Below are positions 6,951 through 9,847 of a DNA stretch of 9,847 nt, one piece after another. Position numbers and translations under genes: made by a program. Origin of the DNA: Bacteroidia bacterium (lineage in GTDB: Bacteria > Bacteroidota > Bacteroidia > Bacteroidales > Azobacteroidaceae); contig BNTV01000154.1 of the NCBI GenBank assembly GCA_025996865.1, positions 1 through 9,847 of the forward strand. The letters are read 5' to 3'. How positions within the stretch are numbered: the first letter of the stretch is position 1; each line of letters begins with the position of its first letter. A model generated the notes under the pieces. It made no database searches. It saw only the letters and a list, made by a program, of their open reading frames with translations, and had not been told where the DNA came from.

Positions 6951-7384
6951 TTTCGGGAGCGGAAATAAAAAATTATATTCCTCAGCGAGAGCCGATTATT
7001 ATGGTCGATGCTCTTTATGGAGTGGAAGAAAACAAGTCTTTTACAGGTCTTGCCGTGGAAGAAGACAATATTTTTGTCGAAGCCGGTTTGCTGAACGAAT
7101 CGGGAATTATCGAACACATTGCTCAATCTTGCGCGGCGCGTGTCGGCTATTATTGCAAGCAACGGAACATACCCGTTCCGGTCGGATACATCGGCGCTTT
7201 GAAAAACATAAAGATTTCGGCTTTGCCGCAGGTTGGACAACAGATGTTTACTACGGTTACCGTTTTGCAGGAAGTTTTCGACATTACCTTAGTTTCCGTT
7301 GAAGTAAGGGTAGGAGAGGTTATTATCGCCACCGGTGAAATGAAAATATTTCTGGATTGCTTCGGGCTTACGCCCCACCAATGA
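6926..7384 (+). CDS. ApeP-like hotdog-fold 3-hydroxyacyl-ACP dehydratase
   Basis: A 152-aa single hotdog-fold protein of the FabZ/ApeP class, expected to remove water from 3-hydroxyacyl-ACP to make each double bond of the polyene. The N-terminal IPQREPIIMVDAL (about 18-30) aligns with the LPHRYPFLLVDRV block of FabZ, and ESGIIEHIAQSCAARVGYY (about 58-76) aligns with the central helix carrying the FabZ catalytic Glu (IIEHIAQ). The GHFPGxPxxPG loop that holds the FabZ catalytic His is missing, so it is closer to ApeP-type dehydratases or may need a partner subunit. It is the last gene of the operon and overlaps the radical SAM gene by 25 bp. About 220 bp of repeat-rich non-coding DNA follow. 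It may be active alone or be the non-catalytic half of a heterodimer. Confidence 0.85.
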   Translation: MGIFEKALISGAEIKNYIPQREPIIMVDALYGVEENKSFTGLAVEEDNIFVEAGLLNESGIIEHIAQSCAARVGYYCKQRNIPVPVGYIGALKNIKISALPQVGQQMFTTVTVLQEVFDITLVSVEVRVGEVIIATGEMKIFLDCFGLTPHQ

Positions 7385-7441
7385 CGTGCAAAATACCCTT
7401 TTTGGTCAGCCCCTCTTCCTGCCTAATAATAAAAAACGCGC

Positions 7442-7521
7442 CGTCATTCCGACCAACGGGAGGAATCTCCTGCTAAACCGTTAAGCACTCCCTGGTTTGC
7501 TTCGCTCCGCTCGCAACGACG
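7442..7521. repeat. Degenerate dispersed palindromic repeat
   Basis: The stretch starts cgtcatt and ends aacgacg, a near inverted terminal pair (6 of 7). Inside are the phrases gaccaacgggaggaatctcc and gcttcgctccgctcgcaacg, which belong to the repeat style common between Bacteroidota genes and recall the gctgcgctcggtcgac phrase in the cores of copies A and B. It is the main content of the 7385-7606 gap. No gene is seen in it. Confidence 0.5.
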
Positions 7522-7560
7522 AGTGCATGTAAATTATTGTTTAGCACTTAAAAAAAAGAT

Positions 7561-7580
7561 TTAGCCTCATTTTGGGCTAA
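7561..7580 (+). terminator. Possible terminator after the pigment operon
   Basis: TTAGCC (7561-7566) pairs with GGCTAA (7575-7580) around an 8-nt loop, followed by a T-rich run to 7603. The stem is only 6 bp and the T-run is interrupted, so this is a weak call. Confidence 0.35.
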
Positions 7581-7603
7581 TTTGTAATTTGTTTTTATTT
7601 TTG
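7571..7603 (+). promoter_or_regulatory. Possible promoter facing into repeat copy B
   Basis: TTTG (7571-7574), 21-nt spacer and TATTTTTG (7596-7603) fit the Bacteroidota consensus. The predicted start would fall at the left edge of copy B (7607), so any transcript would be the repeat itself. The region is T-rich and overlaps the possible terminator, so a chance match is quite possible. Confidence 0.3.
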
Positions 7604-7606
7604 TAT

Positions 7607-8021
7607 GGCTAAATATTAAATTGAGGTGCTGAACCCGGAAGACCGTAAGGTCTTCTACTTGGGTAACCCCGGTGCAAGCGAAGCGCAGCCCGGGGTAGAG
7701 CGACCCCTCATCATCCCCTCAACTCCGATATAGGAGTTGAACTTATTTACTTCAAAAGCATTGGGGTGTACGACAAATTTCCCAATTAGTGTTTAACGAT
7801 TATCAGGAGATGTCTCCATGCGCCTCCTCGTTCCTCGTTGGCTTAGTCGACATGACGATAAAACGTTGAGATGTGGGTGGAGGGGGAAGAAACGGCGGCT
7901 TCGCCGCCGTTTCTTCCCCCTCCTTTCCCCTTTTGCAGCCGCGTCCTGTCGACCGAGCGCAGCGAGTGGAGACATCTCCTGATAATCGTTAAACACTAAT
8001 TGGGAAATTCGTCGTACACCC
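7607..8021. repeat. Nested quasi-palindromic repeat, copy B (right outer arm missing)
   Basis: A 415-bp relative of copy A. The left outer arm (7607-7751), the 12-nt asymmetry block (7752-7763) and left inner arm (7764-7818) match copy A 2527-2738 at 210 of 212 positions in the same orientation. The 148-bp core (7819-7966) matches the copy A core in reverse complement at 142 of 148. The right inner arm is 7967-8021; the 141-bp right outer arm present in copy A is absent and the sequence turns to unique DNA after gtcgtacaccc. It lies between the pigment operon and the toxin-antitoxin remnant. Confidence 0.92.
7879..7923. repeat. Central perfect hairpin of copy B
   Basis: A perfect 21-bp stem (7879-7899 with 7903-7923) and 3-nt loop ttc. 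Relative to copy A one base pair of the stem has changed on both sides (C-G to A-T, read in copy A orientation), so pairing is kept. Confidence 0.9.
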
Positions 8022-8056
8022 TAGCATTGTGAATATTCCATTTTCAGGAAATAAAT

Positions 8057-8087
8057 TTTGCAAATAGGAAATTTGTATTTATCTTTG
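8057..8087 (+). promoter_or_regulatory. Bacteroidota-type promoter of the higBA locus
   Basis: TTTG (8057-8060), 19-nt spacer and TATCTTTG (8080-8087) fit the consensus fully. The upstream in-frame ATG at 8089 would lie at or before the transcript start, which favours ATG 8104 as the toxin start. Confidence 0.75.
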
Positions 8088-8103
8088 CATGAAATACGAT
8101 AGA

Positions 8104-8300
8104 ATGAGAATTTTTGTATATAAAACATTAGCCGAATATTCCGCAGAACATCCCGATGCAAAGAATGCTTTGGAAGATTGGTTTAACAAAACAGAAGAGT
8201 CAAAATGGAATTGTTTTGCTGATATGAAAAATACCTTTCATTACGATTCATAGGAACACATGCAGAATACAGTAAAATCAAAGATTGTTCCACTCTCTAA
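8104..8300 (+). pseudogene. higB: HigB-type toxin remnant with internal frameshifting deletion
   Basis: The first 46-47 codons read as a normal HigB/RelE-superfamily toxin N-terminus (MRIFVYKTLAEYSAEHPDAK..., then ..WNCFADMKNTFH) but the frame hits TAG at 8251-8253 after 49 aa. From 8241, in another frame, LRFIGTHAEYSKIKDCSTL to the TAA at 8298-8300 is the C-terminus of the same family, where RFIGTH(K/A)EY is a hallmark. From memory the intact family is about 95-100 aa, so roughly 30 middle residues, including the FNIKGNxYRLIV strand, are gone and the frame has shifted at the joint (about 8240). The toxin should be inactive. A clear promoter lies upstream and the antitoxin starts 8 bp after the remnant's end, the normal toxin-first higBA order. 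Confidence 0.85.
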
Positions 8301-8308
8301 AAAGATTT

Positions 8309-8713
8309 ATGGTTATGAAAAAGATTACCAATGAAAAAGAATATAATGTCATCAAAAATAGAATAGATGATTTATTGGAAATAGTTACCGATGAAAATTA
8401 CAACAATATTCCGGAATCTATTGAACTTGAATTTCTTTCCGAATTAATTGAAGAATATGAGAAAATACACTATCCGATTTCTATACCCACATTAACGGAT
8501 ATGCTCAAACTGCGCATGTATGAAATGAATATCAATCAAATACAATTAGCAAAGATGCTTCAAGTAAGTCCTTCCCGGATTAGCGAATATCTTGCAGGAA
8601 AAGAGCCTTCATTAAAAGTTGCAAAAAAAATATGTGAACACTTAGATATTAGTGCAAACGTGATATTGGGTATAAAAAATAAAACGGAGTATGGAGAATT
8701 AGAACCGGCATAA
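8309..8713 (+). CDS. higA: HigA-type antitoxin, XRE-family transcription regulator
   Basis: A 134-aa protein from the ATG at 8309, which is 8 bp after the toxin remnant's stop; an in-frame ATG at 8315 and one at 8285 (inside the toxin remnant) are alternatives. The N-terminal half is acidic and rich in Glu/Ile/Leu, as in HigA proteins with an extended toxin-binding region. The C-terminal half is an XRE/Cro helix-turn-helix: LKLRMYEMNINQIQLAKML then QVSPSRISEYLAGKEPS, with recognition-helix residues around PSRISEYL. It would bind the toxin and repress its own promoter (8057-8087). The gene looks complete, with no stop or frameshift, although its toxin is broken. The coding sequence is visibly more AT-rich than the flanking genes, consistent with acquisition by transfer. 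Confidence 0.88.
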   Translation: MVMKKITNEKEYNVIKNRIDDLLEIVTDENYNNIPESIELEFLSELIEEYEKIHYPISIPTLTDMLKLRMYEMNINQIQLAKMLQVSPSRISEYLAGKEPSLKVAKKICEHLDISANVILGIKNKTEYGELEPA

Positions 8714-8736
8714 TATATAATGAATTATTAAAAGTA

Positions 8737-8762
8737 TGGAGACACGCTCCCGCGCATCTCCA
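8737..8762. repeat. Small inverted repeat after higA
   Basis: TGGAGA (8737-8742) and TCTCCA (8757-8762) flank a GC-rich 14-nt loop. It lies 23 bp after the higA stop. No T-run follows; it may be a weak terminator or a fragment of a dispersed repeat. Confidence 0.4.
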
Positions 8763-8792
8763 CACACGATATACACGTAAAAATATACCCAC

Positions 8793-8818
8793 ACAGGCGC
8801 GAATGAATTTGCGCCTGT
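8793..8818. terminator. GC-rich hairpin between higA and the fimbrillin gene
   Basis: ACAGGCGC (8793-8800) pairs perfectly with GCGCCTGT (8811-8818) around a 10-nt loop. It lies 13 bp past the stop of the reverse-strand fimbrillin-like gene. On that strand a T-rich stretch follows 8 nt later, so it may end transcription from that gene or from both converging genes. An alternative reading is the cruciform found just downstream of diversity-generating-retroelement variable regions. Confidence 0.5.
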
Positions 8819-8831
8819 CGAATATATACCA

Positions 8832-9847
8832 TTATTCCGTAACACAGCGGACAGGGAAGCCGTCCGCCCGATTGAGGCTGTTCGCTGGGTTCGCCGTCGT
8901 GCTATTGAAGTACAAGTGGAAGGCGCCGCCGGCGCTGTTCGGTGATGATGACCATGTATAGCCGATAGTACCCACGTTGTTCAATATGCCCGTCGAATAG
9001 CGACACCCGGAAGCGGGGAAGAACGGAGTGTTTAATTTTCGCAACTGCATTCCGTTGGTAAAGGCAGTGGTGCCGTCTGCATTCACGGTAGAAACAGCGC
9101 CCCAAGTGGTGGCGCCGACATTACCGTAATCGCCCGCTTCTCCAAACTCAGCCGAAGTCGGCATGCGCCAGCGTTTACCCTTTGGAGCCCAGCCCCTCTC
9201 TGTTAAATACTTGCATATATCGCCTACTCCGCTGATAGTGTCATAGGCTGTTTCGGTCAGGTATTTAGCGCTACGGTCATAAGTGCCGGGGTCAGACTTA
9301 ACGTGAGGAATATCCCCCCAAGCCGGAGCAGCGGTAATAGGCTCGCCTCCCATCGGATAAATTACCGTATTACCTTGAGTATATGGACCTTCAGGCGAGA
9401 TACCTGTAAGGCTACCCCACTGGAAATAAACTCCCTGATACTGCTCGTTGGTTTTAACGTTACTGTCATCAAACGTCAAATGCTTAAGCGCAGCATCATA
9501 ATAGATATTTGAACCTGCCCAATGCAAGCGAAGCAGCTCTTCCTGGGTAACTTCATCGTAATCACTTACCGTAACACCTTTAAATTCGATGGGTTTTTTA
9601 CCAAACAGTTCAAACTGGAAGGTATATTGCCGTTCCATTTCAAAGGCGATGGAAGATGTATACGCATCGCCAACGATGGCCGGAACAGGAACCGCATAAG
9701 TCCTGTCTGTCGCACCGGTGCCATCTTCCTTATAGGTAATCTCGATATAAAACAGAGAAGAAGGGTCTGCGCCGGTTACCAGGGTTGCATTCTTCAAATC
9801 AGAAGCTTCGTTTTCCTGCGGAATAACATAAAGCGCATCGGCGTCGC
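8832..9847 (-). CDS. Fimbrillin-like surface protein with C-terminal FISUMP domain, 5' partial
   Basis: The frame runs open to the window edge (first full codon 9845), giving 337 residues of a longer protein; signal peptide and lipobox, if any, lie outside. Counting from the edge, residues 1 to about 95 (LYVIPQ..., TLVTGADPSSLFYIEITY, then MERQYTFQFELFG) look like the end of a Bacteroidales fimbrillin/Mfa-type beta domain. Residues about 115-337 resemble the Fibrobacter succinogenes major paralogous (FISUMP) domain: YFQWG, GDICKYL, GWAPKGKRWRMPTSAEF, SGCRYSTG, GYTWSSSP and the ending NRADGFPVRCVTE. This domain has a C-type-lectin/sulfatase-modifying-like fold. The protein is expected on the cell surface or in fimbria-like fibres and may bind ligands. 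It converges on higA. The GC content is higher than that of the toxin-antitoxin genes beside it. Exact ligand and partners are unknown. Confidence 0.82.
   Translation of the reverse strand, partial: DADALYVIPQENEASDLKNATLVTGADPSSLFYIEITYKEDGTGATDRTYAVPVPAIVGDAYTSSIAFEMERQYTFQFELFGKKPIEFKGVTVSDYDEVTQEELLRLHWAGSNIYYDAALKHLTFDDSNVKTNEQYQGVYFQWGSLTGISPEGPYTQGNTVIYPMGGEPITAAPAWGDIPHVKSDPGTYDRSAKYLTETAYDTISGVGDICKYLTERGWAPKGKRWRMPTSAEFGEAGDYGNVGATTWGAVSTVNADGTTAFTNGMQLRKLNTPFFPASGCRYSTGILNNVGTIGYTWSSSPNSAGGAFHLYFNSTTANPANSLNRADGFPVRCVTE
8835..9005 (-). other. Candidate diversity-generating-retroelement variable region
   Basis: The last ~57 codons of the FISUMP domain, from CRYSTGILNN to the stop, sit where DGR variable repeats lie in C-type-lectin-fold targets. 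From 8939 down to 8907 the codons are AAC AGC GCC GGC GGC GCC and onward: 10 of 11 end in C, as expected if an AAC-rich template had been mutated at its adenines. The end NRADGFPVRCV resembles known targets, and a GC-rich hairpin follows 13 bp after the stop. No reverse transcriptase or template repeat is in the window, so this is inference. Confidence 0.4.

Noticed and set aside
7757..8029. agcattg on both sides of the inner module in copy B (7757-7763 and 8023-8029) as a target-site duplication
   Set aside because: The same left-side bases are present in copy A, where the right side does not repeat them, and the two copies in B are not equally flush with the module ends. A chance 7-base match is more likely.

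Overview
The window looks like a piece of a Bacteroidota chromosome, most likely Bacteroidales. The evidence is the promoter boxes of the TTTG-N18/21-TAnnTTTG type, the general lack of strong Shine-Dalgarno sites, the flexirubin/aryl-polyene style gene set, the many palindromic intergenic repeats, and a fimbrillin/FISUMP surface protein. I cannot name a genus from the sequence alone.

Region 1 (1-7384, plus strand) is part of an aryl-polyene/flexirubin-type pigment locus. A 5'-truncated tyrosine (aromatic amino acid) ammonia-lyase overlaps a FabG-type ketoreductase by ATGA. After a roughly 1.1 kb interruption comes a tight five-gene run: FabB-like ketosynthase, acyl carrier protein, LpxL/HtrB-type acyltransferase, B12-binding-domain radical SAM protein, and an ApeP-like hotdog dehydratase. 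The inferred logic is that the lyase makes a 4-coumarate starter, the KS/ACP/KR/DH set extends it into a conjugated polyene on the ACP, the membrane-associated acyltransferase moves the product onto a lipid-like acceptor, and the radical SAM enzyme tailors it, possibly by C-methylation. The starter-activating ligase, chain-length partner KS and exporters are not here and presumably lie outside the window.

Region 2 (2097-3146) interrupts that locus. It holds a reverse-strand, solitary MNT-type nucleotidyltransferase and a 556-bp nested quasi-palindrome (copy A). A strong Bacteroidota-type promoter starts 6 bp after the palindrome and should drive the KS operon. A second, one-armed copy (copy B, 7607-8021) lies after the operon. 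The left 212 bp of both copies are direct repeats (210/212 identical), while their 148-bp cores are in opposite orientation. A different small inverted repeat (4361-4445) sits over the end of the ketosynthase gene and supplies its last 13 codons and its stop.

Region 3 (7385-8831) is repeat-rich. It has a further degenerate dispersed repeat, a possible terminator, copy B, and a HigBA-type toxin-antitoxin locus with a clear promoter. The toxin gene has an internal frameshifting deletion, while the XRE antitoxin is intact.

Region 4 (8832-9847, minus strand) is the 3' part of a fimbrillin-like surface protein with a C-terminal FISUMP (C-type-lectin-like) domain. Its last ~170 bp have the codon pattern expected of a diversity-generating-retroelement variable region, with a GC-rich hairpin 13 bp after the stop. 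No reverse transcriptase or template repeat is present in the window.

No tRNA, rRNA, CRISPR array, intact transposase or replication origin was seen.
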